Shown: piece after piece, positions 35,784 to 43,911 of the stretch
Numbering within the stretch: the first letter of the stretch is position 1
Layout of the letters: each line of letters begins with the position of its first letter
Assembly (NCBI RefSeq): GCF_000523235.1
Contig: NZ_CP006850.1
Location: 5,952,001 to 6,016,000 of the forward strand
From: Nocardia nova SH22a
GTDB taxonomy: Bacteria; Actinomycetota; Actinomycetes; Mycobacteriales; Mycobacteriaceae
DNA: 64,000 nt
Direction: 5' to 3'
Position numbers and translations under genes: made by a program
Notes under the pieces: model-generated
Databases searched by the model: none
What the model was told of the DNA's origin: nothing
The model's input: only the letters and a program-made list of their open reading frames with translations

Positions 35784-37025
35784 ATGACTGCACTTTCCCC
35801 CGTTCTGAAGCAGGCCACGCCGGTCGTCGTCGATCATGGTGAAGGCTGCTATCTGTACGACACCGACGGTCGCCGCTATCTGGATTTCACGGCCGGAATC
35901 GGCGTCACCAGCACCGGGCACTGCCACCCGCGCGTGGTCGAGGCCGCGCGCGAACAGATCGGCAGCCTGATCCACGGCCAGTACACGACCGTGATGCACA
36001 AGCCACTGCTGCGCCTGACCGAACGCCTCGCCGATGTGCTGCCGTCGCATCTGGATTCGCTGTTCTTCGCCAACTCCGGCAGTGAGGCCGTCGAAGCGGC
36101 GCTGCGGCTGTCCCGCCAGGCCACCGGACGACCCAATGTCGTGGTGTTCCACGGCGGATTCCACGGCCGCACCGTCGCGACCGCCAGCATGACCACCTCC
36201 GGCACCCGCTTCTCGGCCGGATTCAGCCCGCTGATGAGCGGCGTGCACGTGGCCCCCTTCCCCACCGCCTACCGCTACGGCTGGTCGGAGGAACAGGCCA
36301 CCGACTTCGCACTGCGCGAACTCGACTACATCCTGACCACGCTCACGGCGCCGAACGAGACGGCCGCGTTCATCGTCGAGCCGGTCCTGGGCGAGGGCGG
36401 CTACATCCCGGGCAACACCCGGTTCTTCCAGGGGCTGCGCGAGCGGGCCGACCGGCACGGCATCCTGCTGGTGCTCGACGAGATCCAGACCGGATTCGGC
36501 CGCACCGGAAAGTTCTTCGGCCATCAGCACTTCGATGTGCGACCGGACATCATCACCATCGCGAAGGGTCTGGCCAGCGGCTTCCCGCTGTCGGGTATCG
36601 CGGCGCCGCGCGAGCTGATGGCGAAGGCGTGGCCCGGCTCCCAGGGCGGAACCTACGGCGGGAACGCGGTGGCGTGCGCGGCCGCGGTGGCGACCATCGA
36701 TGTCATCGAATCCGAGGGACTGGTGGACAACGCCGCCGCCCGCGGCGAGCAGTTGCTCGCCGGGGCCCGCACCGCCGCCACCAAGCCGGTCGGCGACGTA
36801 CGCGGGCTCGGACTGCTCGTCGGCAGCGAATTCACCACCGCGACAGGCGAACCCGACACCGCCACCGCGGCTGCGGCACAGCAGCTGGCCGCGAAACACG
36901 GCCTGCTCCTGCTGACCTGCGGCGCCTACAGCAATGTCGTGCGCATGATCCCGCCGCTGATCGTGACCTCCGAGCAGATCGACGAGGCGCTGGCCGTCTG
37001 GGGGCGCGTCCTCGACGAACTGTAG
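35784..37025 (+). CDS. Class III aminotransferase (4-aminobutyrate type)
   Basis: 413 residues. PLP features of class III enzymes are intact: NSGSEAVEAALRLSRQATGR around 97-116, LDEIQTGFGRTGKFF with D232, and the PLP lysine K261 in IITIAKGLASGFPLSG. Likely transfers an amino group from an omega-amino acid to 2-oxoglutarate or pyruvate, giving a semialdehyde for the divergent aldehyde dehydrogenase. Start ATG at 35784, preceded by GGGAGGCGGATCAACC. It is followed after 31 bases by the DUF3830 gene on the same strand. Confidence 0.94.
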   Translation: MTALSPVLKQATPVVVDHGEGCYLYDTDGRRYLDFTAGIGVTSTGHCHPRVVEAAREQIGSLIHGQYTTVMHKPLLRLTERLADVLPSHLDSLFFANSGSEAVEAALRLSRQATGRPNVVVFHGGFHGRTVATASMTTSGTRFSAGFSPLMSGVHVAPFPTAYRYGWSEEQATDFALRELDYILTTLTAPNETAAFIVEPVLGEGGYIPGNTRFFQGLRERADRHGILLVLDEIQTGFGRTGKFFGHQHFDVRPDIITIAKGLASGFPLSGIAAPRELMAKAWPGSQGGTYGGNAVACAAAVATIDVIESEGLVDNAAARGEQLLAGARTAATKPVGDVRGLGLLVGSEFTTATGEPDTATAAAAQQLAAKHGLLLLTCGAYSNVVRMIPPLIVTSEQIDEALAVWGRVLDEL

Positions 37026-37056
37026 CGACCGACCGCGATCCGAACAGGAGATCCCG

Positions 37057-37557
37057 ATGGCCCGATACCTCACCATCACCCTGACCAAGGCCGGGGTGCG
37101 CGCCCGCGCGCGCTTGCTCGACGACCTGGCGCCGCACACCTGCGCGGCGGTGTGGGACGCCCTGCCGCAGGAGGGCGACGCCTTCCACGCCAAGTACGCC
37201 CGCAACGAGGTGTACACCCTGGTGCCGCGGATCACCGCGGCACCGCATCGCGAAAATCCCACTGTCACACCGATTCCCGGCGATGTGTGCCTGTTCGATT
37301 TCGAGCCGTGGGAGATCGGCAACCCCGCCTACGGCTACGAGCCCGGCTCGGCCGCACACGACGCCCAGGGCGCCACCGATCTGGCCCTGTTCTACGACCG
37401 GAACAATCTGCTGATCAACGGCGACATGGGCTGGGTGCCGGGCAATGTGTTCGCCACCATCGAAACCGGGCTGCCGGAACTCGCGACGGCCTGCAACGCC
37501 CTGTGGCTGCGCGGCGTGGAAGGCGAAACCCTGTCCTTCACAAGGGCTTCCGAATAG
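37057..37557 (+). CDS. DUF3830 family protein
   Basis: 166 residues. I recognise the DUF3830 pattern: an N-terminal strand-rich start (YLTITLTKAGVRARARLLDD), APHTCAAVWDALP, the HAKYARNEVYTLVP segment and the GWVPGNVFATIE segment near the end. The fold is thought to be cyclophilin-like and the biochemical role is unknown; family members often sit beside amidases, racemase-like enzymes and transporters in catabolic loci. Here it is co-directional with the aminotransferase and is followed by a strong hairpin. Confidence 0.85.
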   Translation: MARYLTITLTKAGVRARARLLDDLAPHTCAAVWDALPQEGDAFHAKYARNEVYTLVPRITAAPHRENPTVTPIPGDVCLFDFEPWEIGNPAYGYEPGSAAHDAQGATDLALFYDRNNLLINGDMGWVPGNVFATIETGLPELATACNALWLRGVEGETLSFTRASE

Positions 37558-37565
37558 CGCGTGCA

Positions 37566-37600
37566 CCTGCGGCCCGGACCGGGAAGGTCCGGGCCGCAGG
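37566..37600. terminator. Very strong hairpin between convergent genes
   Basis: CCTGCGGCCCGGACC, loop GGGAA, GGTCCGGGCCGCAGG: a perfect 15-base GC-rich stem between the DUF3830 stop (37557) and the amidase stop (37606). Most likely a bidirectional terminator dividing the two halves of the catabolic cluster. Confidence 0.75.
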
Positions 37601-37605
37601 CGTGT

Positions 37606-38997
37606 TCACGCCAGGACCAGCTCGGCGAACCGCGCCACGGCGAGGACGAAATCGTCGGAGTGCCGCGGGCCGACGATCTGCAGTCCCACCGGCATACCCG
37701 CCGAGGTGACCCCGGCCGGAATGCTGATGGCGGGCTGCTGGGTGAGGTTGAACGGATAGGTGAACGGCGTCCACTGCGGCCAGCTCTCGAGCGAGCTGCC
37801 CGGCGGCACATCGTGTCCCGCCTCGAACGCGGTGATCGGCATGGTCGGGGTGATCAGCACGTCGTGGGCGGTGTGGAAGGCGCCCATGATGATGCCGATC
37901 TCGGCGGCCACCGTCCGGGCATCGATGTAGTCCACCGCACCGAGTTCACGCCCCCGGTCCCACACCTCGCCCAGTCCGGGATCGACCCGCTCTCGCGTCC
38001 CCTCGGGGAATGTCGACAGCATCGCCGCCGCACCCGCGGCCCACATCTGTTCGAAAGCCGCACGCGGATCGGTGAATCCGGGATCGGCCTCGACCACCCG
38101 CAACCCGGCCTCGTCGAGCCGTCGCACCGCCGCCGCCACCACGGCCGCCACCTCCGGGTCCACCTCGGCGAACCCTAGCGTCGCCGAATACCCGACCGTC
38201 ACCCCGCGCACCTCGCGCTGCAGTTCACCGCGGAAGGTGGACAGCGGCGGTGCGCCCGCGGTGGGGTCACGCGGATCGGGCAGCGACAGGATGTCCATCA
38301 GCAGCGCCACGTCCTCGACGGTCCGGGCGAAGGGCCCGCCGTGCGCCAGCGGCCCGAACGGGCTGGCCGGATACAGCGGAATGCGGCCGTGCGTGGGTTT
38401 GAACCCGACCACCCCGCAGAACGATGCCGGAATCCGGATGCTGCCACCGCCGTCGGTGCCGATCGACACCGGTCCCATCCCGGCCGCCACCGCGACAGCG
38501 GAACCTCCGGAGGAACCGCCCGAGGTCTTGGACGGATCGACCGGATTGCGGGTGATGCCCGTCAGGGCGGAGTCGGTGGTGGCCTTCCACGCCAGTTCCG
38601 GCGTGGTGGTCTTACCGAGGAACACCAGGCCGTCCTCGCGCAGCCGGGCCGCGGCCGGGCTGTCGACCGGCCACGGCACATCGGGCCGGATGGAGGTCGA
38701 GCCGCGCAGTGTCGGCCAGCCCTCGGTCAGGAAGATGTCCTTGATCGAGATCGGCACGCCGTCGAGCAGGCCCTGCGCGTGCCCGTTGTGCCAGCGGGCC
38801 TCGGACTCCTTGGCCTGCATCAGCGCCCGCTCCGGATCGACCAGGCAGTACGCGTTGAGGGCCTCGTCGCGCGCGGCGATCGCGTCCAGCGCCGCCTTGG
38901 TGGCCTCGACGGGAGACAGTGCCCCTGCCGAATAGGCGGCGGCCAACTCGGCCGCGGTCATCGCCGCGGGGTCGGTCCCGGTGTCGGGATGGGCCAT
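37606..38997 (-). CDS. Amidase signature-family hydrolase
   Basis: 463 residues from the ATG at 38997. The Ser-cisSer-Lys triad is present: K86 in VPISIKD, the cis-Ser in TSGGSSGGS (162/163) and nucleophile S186 in TDGGGSIRIP. Such enzymes hydrolyse carboxamides to acid and ammonia. It follows the D-2-hydroxyacid dehydrogenase gene by 11 bases in the same operon. Within this cluster it would release ammonia from an amide intermediate; the exact amide is not known. Confidence 0.94.
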   Translation of the reverse strand: MAHPDTGTDPAAMTAAELAAAYSAGALSPVEATKAALDAIAARDEALNAYCLVDPERALMQAKESEARWHNGHAQGLLDGVPISIKDIFLTEGWPTLRGSTSIRPDVPWPVDSPAAARLREDGLVFLGKTTTPELAWKATTDSALTGITRNPVDPSKTSGGSSGGSAVAVAAGMGPVSIGTDGGGSIRIPASFCGVVGFKPTHGRIPLYPASPFGPLAHGGPFARTVEDVALLMDILSLPDPRDPTAGAPPLSTFRGELQREVRGVTVGYSATLGFAEVDPEVAAVVAAAVRRLDEAGLRVVEADPGFTDPRAAFEQMWAAGAAAMLSTFPEGTRERVDPGLGEVWDRGRELGAVDYIDARTVAAEIGIIMGAFHTAHDVLITPTMPITAFEAGHDVPPGSSLESWPQWTPFTYPFNLTQQPAISIPAGVTSAGMPVGLQIVGPRHSDDFVLAVARFAELVLA

Positions 38998-39008
38998 CGT
39001 GACTCCCT

Positions 39009-39974
39009 TCAGCTGGGCACGTAACCCAGCTTCTTGTCGACCACATTCTCTAGAGGCTGACCGGTGATCCAGCGCTCGAAGTTCTCGGCGAACGCGGTGA
39101 CGATCTCCGAACGCCAGCCCAGGAAATCACCGCTGTTGTGCGGGGTGAGAACGACATTCGGCAGATCCCACAGCGGGTGACCGGGCGGCAGCGGTTCCGG
39201 ATCGACCACATCCAGCGCGGCACCGGCGAGCGCACCGCCGCGCAGCGCGGCGACCAGATCGTCGGTAACGACGGATTCCCCACGGCCGACGTTGACGAAA
39301 CGCGCATGCGGTTTCATCGCCGCGAACGCACTGGCGTCGAACATGTGCCGGGTCTGCGGGGTCAGCGGCGTCACGCAGATCACATAGTCCGCCGACGGCA
39401 GTTCGGCGTGCAGGTCCGTGGTCACCGTGCCGAAGTCGGGATCGTCCGTGCGCTCGGTGCGGCCCACCGCCCGCACCCGCATACCGACCGCGCGCAGCAG
39501 GCGGGCGATGGTGCGGCCGATCGTGCCGGTGCCGACCACCAGCGCCGAGGCCCCCGCGATCCGCTCGGACTCGCGATGCTGCCAGATGTGGCGATCCTGC
39601 AGCCGGATCGACTCGGGCACATCCTTGGCGAAGTTGAGGATCTGGGCCAGGACGTATTCGGCGATGGGCCGGTCGAACAGGCCCCGGGTGTTGGTGAGCA
39701 GCACATCGCTGGCGGTCAGCGCGTCGAACATCACCGCGTCGACACCGGTGGCCCCGACATGTACCCAGCTCAGCCGATCGGCGAGCGGCCAGGCTTCGGG
39801 CACGGCCGTGCTCTGGAAGTCGTAGACGAACAGCACGTCGGCGCCGGGCAGGGACGCACCCAGCCCGGCCCCGTCGGTATACCGGACGGTAGCCTGCTTC
39901 GACACCGGACGCATGCGATGCGCGTCGGGCTCGGTGCCGTCGTGCAAGACGGTGACAACTGGGCCCGCTTTCAT
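39009..39974 (-). CDS. D-2-hydroxyacid dehydrogenase
   Basis: 321 residues from the ATG at 39974. The NAD-binding motif is VVGTGTIGRTIARLL; the catalytic Arg, Glu and His are in VNVGRGESVV, VVDPEPLPPGHPLW and LTPHNSGDF. It would interconvert a 2-oxoacid and a D-2-hydroxyacid. It is first in the minus-strand operon and divergent from the two racemase-superfamily genes, with the second GntR-type operator 28 bases upstream of its start. Confidence 0.93.
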   Translation of the reverse strand: MKAGPVVTVLHDGTEPDAHRMRPVSKQATVRYTDGAGLGASLPGADVLFVYDFQSTAVPEAWPLADRLSWVHVGATGVDAVMFDALTASDVLLTNTRGLFDRPIAEYVLAQILNFAKDVPESIRLQDRHIWQHRESERIAGASALVVGTGTIGRTIARLLRAVGMRVRAVGRTERTDDPDFGTVTTDLHAELPSADYVICVTPLTPQTRHMFDASAFAAMKPHARFVNVGRGESVVTDDLVAALRGGALAGAALDVVDPEPLPPGHPLWDLPNVVLTPHNSGDFLGWRSEIVTAFAENFERWITGQPLENVVDKKLGYVPS

Positions 39975-40002
39975 ATTGACAGGCTAAAAAGGCATCGTAT
40001 GC

Positions 40003-40021
40003 TTGTCAACAATCCGATTGT
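40003..40021. promoter_or_regulatory. GntR/FCD operator, site 2
   Basis: TTGTCAACAATCCGATTGT, of which the first 15 bases are identical to site 1. The core is TTGT-CA-ACAA. It lies in the 87-base gap between the divergent D-2-hydroxyacid dehydrogenase and the racemase-superfamily genes. It also argues against an ATG start at 39999, because the site would fall inside the coding region. Confidence 0.65.
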
Positions 40022-40061
40022 GCGCGGAGGATATTCGGCCGTAACGCGAGAGGAACCCTCC

Positions 40062-40802
40062 GTGGAACTGAATTTTCCCGAGATGGACGGTCCCGTCGCG
40101 CAGCGGGGCATCGGCATCATCGCTCCGTTCGATCTCGCCCTCGAACGCGAACTGTGGCGGTGGGCGCCGCTGGAGGTGAGCCTGCACCTGGCCCGCACCC
40201 CGTACGAGCCGGTACCGGTATCCCTGGAGATGGCCGAATTGGTCTCCGACGCAACACATCTCACCGCAGCGACCCGCAATGTGGCACATGTGGAGCCGGA
40301 GGTGGTCGCCTACCTGTGCAGCTCCGGCAGCTTCATCAAGGGGTTGTCCTACGAGCGATCACTGTGCGAGACCATCCGCCGGGCCGGCGCGCTGGACGCG
40401 GTGACCACCTCGGGCGCGCTGATCGAGGCGATCGGCAAGTTGAACCTGTCGCGGTTGTCTGTCATCACACCCTACGACGAGATCCTCACCGGCAAACTGC
40501 ACGAATTCCTGGGCGAGGCCGGATGTGAGGTGCTGCGTTCGAACCACCTGGGGCTGGGCGGCGGTATCTGGAAGGTCAGCTATCGCACGATCGCCGAGCG
40601 CATCATCGCCGCCGACGATCCGGGAGCCGAGGCCATCTTCGTCAGCTGCACCAATCTGCCCACCTACGACCTGATCGAACCGCTCGAACAGTACCTCGGC
40701 AAGCCGGTGCTGACCGCCAATCAACTCACCATGTGGGCCTGTCTGGGCCGGATGAAACTGCCCATGATGGGCCCCGGCAAATGGCTGCAGAACGTTTTCT
40801 AG
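40062..40802 (+). CDS. Maleate isomerase-like enzyme (Asp/Glu racemase superfamily), two-Cys form
   Basis: 246 residues from the GTG at 40062 with GAGAGG nine bases upstream; the frame continues upstream through the operator, so earlier starts are unlikely. Both catalytic cysteines of the superfamily are present: C86 in AYLCSSGSFIKG and C196 in FVSCTNLPTYD, spaced as in maleate cis-trans isomerase. The fold would be two Rossmann-like halves. It precedes a paralogue by 8 bases. Possible reactions are isomerisation of maleate-like diacids or racemisation; not decided by sequence. Confidence 0.88.
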   Translation: MELNFPEMDGPVAQRGIGIIAPFDLALERELWRWAPLEVSLHLARTPYEPVPVSLEMAELVSDATHLTAATRNVAHVEPEVVAYLCSSGSFIKGLSYERSLCETIRRAGALDAVTTSGALIEAIGKLNLSRLSVITPYDEILTGKLHEFLGEAGCEVLRSNHLGLGGGIWKVSYRTIAERIIAADDPGAEAIFVSCTNLPTYDLIEPLEQYLGKPVLTANQLTMWACLGRMKLPMMGPGKWLQNVF

Positions 40803-40810
40803 GAGGCGCT

Positions 40811-41551
40811 GTGGAACACACCATCGGTTTCATCTACCCCGACCATGCCGCAGAGGACGACTACCCTTGGACGGCAACACAACTCGGTGTCGATCTGCGG
40901 GTCGTCCACATCTACGGCACCGATCTGCACGCGGTGCCCGAACTGCTCGATCTGGGCAGCCCGGAGAAGCTGCGCCACGGCGCCGAACTGCTCGCGCCCT
41001 ACGCCCCCGAGGCCGTGATCTGGGCCTGCACCTCCGGCAGTTTCGTCTACGGACCGCAGGGGGCGCGCGAACAGGTCGAACAGCTCGCCGCGGCGGCCGG
41101 AGTTCCCGCGTCGAGCACCAGCTTCGCCTTCGTCGACGCCGTACACGCCCTGGACATCCGCGACGTCGCGGTCTGCGCCAGCTATCCGGACGAGGTCGCG
41201 GGCCTGTTCGTGGACTTCCTCGCCGCCGACGGTATCCGGGTGGTGTCGATGTCGAGCGCCGGAATCGACACCGCCGCCGAGGTGGGCACGCTCACGCCGC
41301 AACAGGTGCTGGAACTGGCGGTCGCCAACGATCATCCCGAGGCCGAGGCGCTGCTGATCCCCGACACGGCCATGCATACGATGAGGGTGCTTCCGGCGCT
41401 GGAATCGGCGCTCGGCAAGCCGGTGCTCACCGCGAACCAGGTCACCGTCTGGCAAGGTATGCGATCGGCGGGCCTGCGCGCCGTCTCGCCGCCATCCGGA
41501 CCGCGGCTCGGAACGCTCTTCTCGGAAAGGCCGATTCATGTCGGTGATTGA
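40811..41551 (+). CDS. Maleate isomerase/arylmalonate decarboxylase-like paralogue, one-Cys form
   Basis: 246 residues from the GTG at 40811 with AGGAGG upstream, exactly the same length as the preceding paralogue. The first catalytic cysteine is kept (C73 in IWACTSGSFVYG), but where the second should be the sequence reads LLIPDTAMHT, with D185 replacing Cys. A one-Cys active site is known in arylmalonate decarboxylase, but there the other cysteine is kept. So this protein probably does not catalyse the same reaction as its neighbour, or the two work as a heteromer. Overlaps the GntR gene by 14 bases. Confidence 0.87.
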   Translation: MEHTIGFIYPDHAAEDDYPWTATQLGVDLRVVHIYGTDLHAVPELLDLGSPEKLRHGAELLAPYAPEAVIWACTSGSFVYGPQGAREQVEQLAAAAGVPASSTSFAFVDAVHALDIRDVAVCASYPDEVAGLFVDFLAADGIRVVSMSSAGIDTAAEVGTLTPQQVLELAVANDHPEAEALLIPDTAMHTMRVLPALESALGKPVLTANQVTVWQGMRSAGLRAVSPPSGPRLGTLFSERPIHVGD

Positions 41552-42212
41552 GTTCGAACCCGTGAATCGGCAGTCGACGGCGGAGATGATCGCCGACCGG
41601 CTGCGCGCCGCCATCGTGAACGGCACCCTCGCGCCGGGAAGTCAGCTGGTCGAGGCCGATCTCGCAACACAATTCGACGTGTCGCGCGGCCCGGTCCGGG
41701 AGGCGATGCAGCGCCTGGTCTCGGAGGGGCTGCTGCACAGCGTGCGCCATCGCGGCATCTTCGTCATCGATCTCAGCCTCGACGACGTGGTCGACATCTA
41801 CCGGGCCCGCACCGCACTCGAGGGCGGCGCGGTGAACCTGATCCTCGACGGGCGGCGCGAAATCGCCTACGCCGCACTGGCGCCCACCGTCGAGGCGATG
41901 CGGTCGTGCGCCGAACGCGGCGACGCCACCGGTGTCACCGAGGCCGACTACGCCTTCCATCAGGCGCTCGTCGGCAGCACCGACAGTCCCCGGCTGGTCC
42001 GCGCCGCCCGGACGCTGCTGATCGAGACGCGAATGTGCCTGGGCGCGTTGCAGACCACCTACACCGATCTCGGCGAGCAGGTCCGCGAGCACGTCGCACT
42101 GCGCGAGGCCATCTCGTCCGGGCCCGCCGACCAGGTGCGCGAACTGCTGGCCGCGCACATGCACGACGCGGTCGAACGGCTGCGGCAGCAGATGCTCGGC
42201 ACCGGCGAATAG
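41538..42212 (+). CDS. GntR-family regulator, FCD subfamily
   Basis: 224 residues. N-terminal winged helix: GSQLVEADLATQFDVSRGPVREAMQRL. The C-terminal all-helical FCD domain, with metal-binding pattern residues in DYAFHQALVG and HVALREAISSG, binds a carboxylate ligand through a metal in known members. The gene overlaps the upstream paralogue by 14 bases and closes the catabolic operon. The two identical 15-base sites at both divergent promoters of the cluster are its likely operators. Confidence 0.93.
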   Translation: MSVIEFEPVNRQSTAEMIADRLRAAIVNGTLAPGSQLVEADLATQFDVSRGPVREAMQRLVSEGLLHSVRHRGIFVIDLSLDDVVDIYRARTALEGGAVNLILDGRREIAYAALAPTVEAMRSCAERGDATGVTEADYAFHQALVGSTDSPRLVRAARTLLIETRMCLGALQTTYTDLGEQVREHVALREAISSGPADQVRELLAAHMHDAVERLRQQMLGTGE

Positions 42213-42219
42213 CTCCGGC

Positions 42220-43143
42220 TCAGTCGATCAGCCCGCGCGGGCGCACGACGAATACCGGTGCGGCGCGCTTGCCCTTCTCCTCCAGCAGGGCGATCGCCCG
42301 GCCGTCGGCGGTCACGGCCGCGTACACCCCGCGGATGCCGACCGGATCGAGCCAGCGGCCGTCGCGCAGCGATTCGGCCTGTTCCGCGTCGATTTCCCGG
42401 CGCGGGAAGGCAAGGCGCACAGCGGAATCGATATCCAGATTCAGGCCGGGATCGGCGGCGAGTCCGTCCAGGGTGCGGGCATGGTCGAGGGTGAACGGCC
42501 CGACCCGGGTGCGGCGCAACGCCGTCAGATGCCCACCGACGCCCAGCGCGGCGCCCAGATCCCGTGCCAGCGCGCGGATGTAGGTGCCCGAGGAACAGTC
42601 GACCTCCACATCCAGATCCACGAATGTGGTTGTGCCGATGTCGATATCGCGCCGCCGCAGGACGTCGAATCGGCTCACCGTCACCGGCCGGGCCGCCAGC
42701 TCCACCTGCTCACCGGCGCGGACGCGAGCGTAGGCGCGCTCACCGTTCACCTTGACCGCGCTGACCGTCGACGGGATCTGCTCGATCGCGCCGCTGAGAT
42801 CGGCCACCGCGGCGGCGATATCGGCATCGGTGACCTGGGTGGCGGGGATGGTGGCCAGGACCTCGCCCTCGGCGTCGTCGGTCACCGTCGCCTGACCCAG
42901 CCGTACCGTCGCCGTATAGGACTTGGTGGTCAGGCTCAGCAGGCCCAGCAGTTTGGTCGCGCGCTCCACCCCGAGCACCAGGACCCCGGTGGCCATCGGA
43001 TCCAGGGTTCCGGCGTGCCCGATCTTCCTGGTACGCAGGATCTTCCGGCATTTCGCGACGACGTCGTGGCTGGTCCGGCCGCCGTCCTTGTCCACGATCA
43101 GCAGACCGCCGAGGGCATCGACGACCGGTGTGTGCTCGGCCAT
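42220..43143 (-). CDS. truB: tRNA pseudouridine-55 synthase
   Basis: 307 residues from the ATG at 43143. The catalytic Asp is D48 in [15 protein letters not shown]; other conserved blocks are [13 protein letters not shown] and [14 protein letters not shown]. It converts U55 of tRNAs to pseudouridine. The start overlaps the pptT stop by one base. The truB-pptT pairing is also seen in M. tuberculosis. A C-terminal TruB_C domain is present. Confidence 0.97.
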   Translation of the reverse strand: MAEHTPVVDALGGLLIVDKDGGRTSHDVVAKCRKILRTRKIGHAGTLDPMATGVLVLGVERATKLLGLLSLTTKSYTATVRLGQATVTDDAEGEVLATIPATQVTDADIAAAVADLSGAIEQIPSTVSAVKVNGERAYARVRAGEQVELAARPVTVSRFDVLRRRDIDIGTTTFVDLDVEVDCSSGTYIRALARDLGAALGVGGHLTALRRTRVGPFTLDHARTLDGLAADPGLNLDIDSAVRLAFPRREIDAEQAESLRDGRWLDPVGIRGVYAAVTADGRAIALLEEKGKRAAPVFVVRPRGLID

Positions 43144-43832
43144 CAGCCGGTCACGATCGCGGTCAGGATCAATCCCTCGGCGATCGTCCAGCGGCCGTCG
43201 AAGGAGGTCAGCGGCGCGCCGCCGTCGTTGGTCTGCCCGGGCACCAGCAGGGCGCTGTGGAAGGTGCCGCCGGTGCCGGAATCGTCGACGGTGAAGGTGA
43301 TGTGCGCGTCCTCGAATCCCAGCCAGCGCAACGTCAACGGGAACCACGCCTTGTAGGTGGCCTCCTTGGCGCAGAACAGCAGCCGGTCCAGATGTAGTCC
43401 GGTCGCCGGGACGGCGCCGCGCAGCCAGTCGCGTTCGGCAGGCAGGCTCACCGAGTCGAGTACGCCCTCGGGCAGGGTGTCGTGCGGTTCGGCGTCGATG
43501 CCGACCGAACGCCAGCGCAGCCGATGGGCCAGCACCGCCGCGCGGTATCCGTCGCAATGGGTGAGGCTGCCGACGACACCGCGCGGGAACAGCGGCATTC
43601 CCCGCTCGCCCTTGCCGATCGCGACCTGCGGCTCCCCCAGTTCCGCCAGGGCCAGCCGGGCGCAATGGCGCGCGCCGATGAAATCGCGCCGCCGCTTCTC
43701 CACCGCTTTCTCGATCAGATGTTCCTCGCCGGGATGCGGTTTCAGGTTCTCCGGATACCGCAACAGTTCCGCCGCCGCCACGCCCGCGGGCAGAATGCTG
43801 CCGATGACGCGCGCGTCCGCCTGTTCCTCGAT
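43143..43832 (-). CDS. pptT: 4'-phosphopantetheinyl transferase, likely non-standard ATC start
   Basis: Transfers phosphopantetheine from CoA to carrier domains of fatty-acid, mycolate and siderophore synthases. Motifs: [19 protein letters not shown] and [14 protein letters not shown]. The only standard start in frame is a GTG at 43781 (212 residues), with no ribosome-binding site. Homology to M. tuberculosis PptT continues upstream ([15 protein letters not shown] against its VLPATV region). The frame upstream contains GGAGGAG followed six bases later by ATC at 43832, giving 229 residues, close to the 227 of PptT. I therefore place the start at ATC; an error in the sequence is the alternative. 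Confidence 0.85.
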   Translation of the reverse strand: MEEQADARVIGSILPAGVAAAELLRYPENLKPHPGEEHLIEKAVEKRRRDFIGARHCARLALAELGEPQVAIGKGERGMPLFPRGVVGSLTHCDGYRAAVLAHRLRWRSVGIDAEPHDTLPEGVLDSVSLPAERDWLRGAVPATGLHLDRLLFCAKEATYKAWFPLTLRWLGFEDAHITFTVDDSGTGGTFHSALLVPGQTNDGGAPLTSFDGRWTIAEGLILTAIVTG

Positions 43833-43911
43833 GACCGTCTCCTCCAGTCGAGCCTGTGCGCTACGAGCCTAGCGGTCGCACGCGATGCCGGTGGCGATGG
43901 TTCGTTCCCGG

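Noticed and set aside
39138..40061. Upstream extension of the first racemase-like gene
   Set aside because: It would run through the D-2-hydroxyacid dehydrogenase gene and the operator; the GTG at 40062 has a proper ribosome-binding site.
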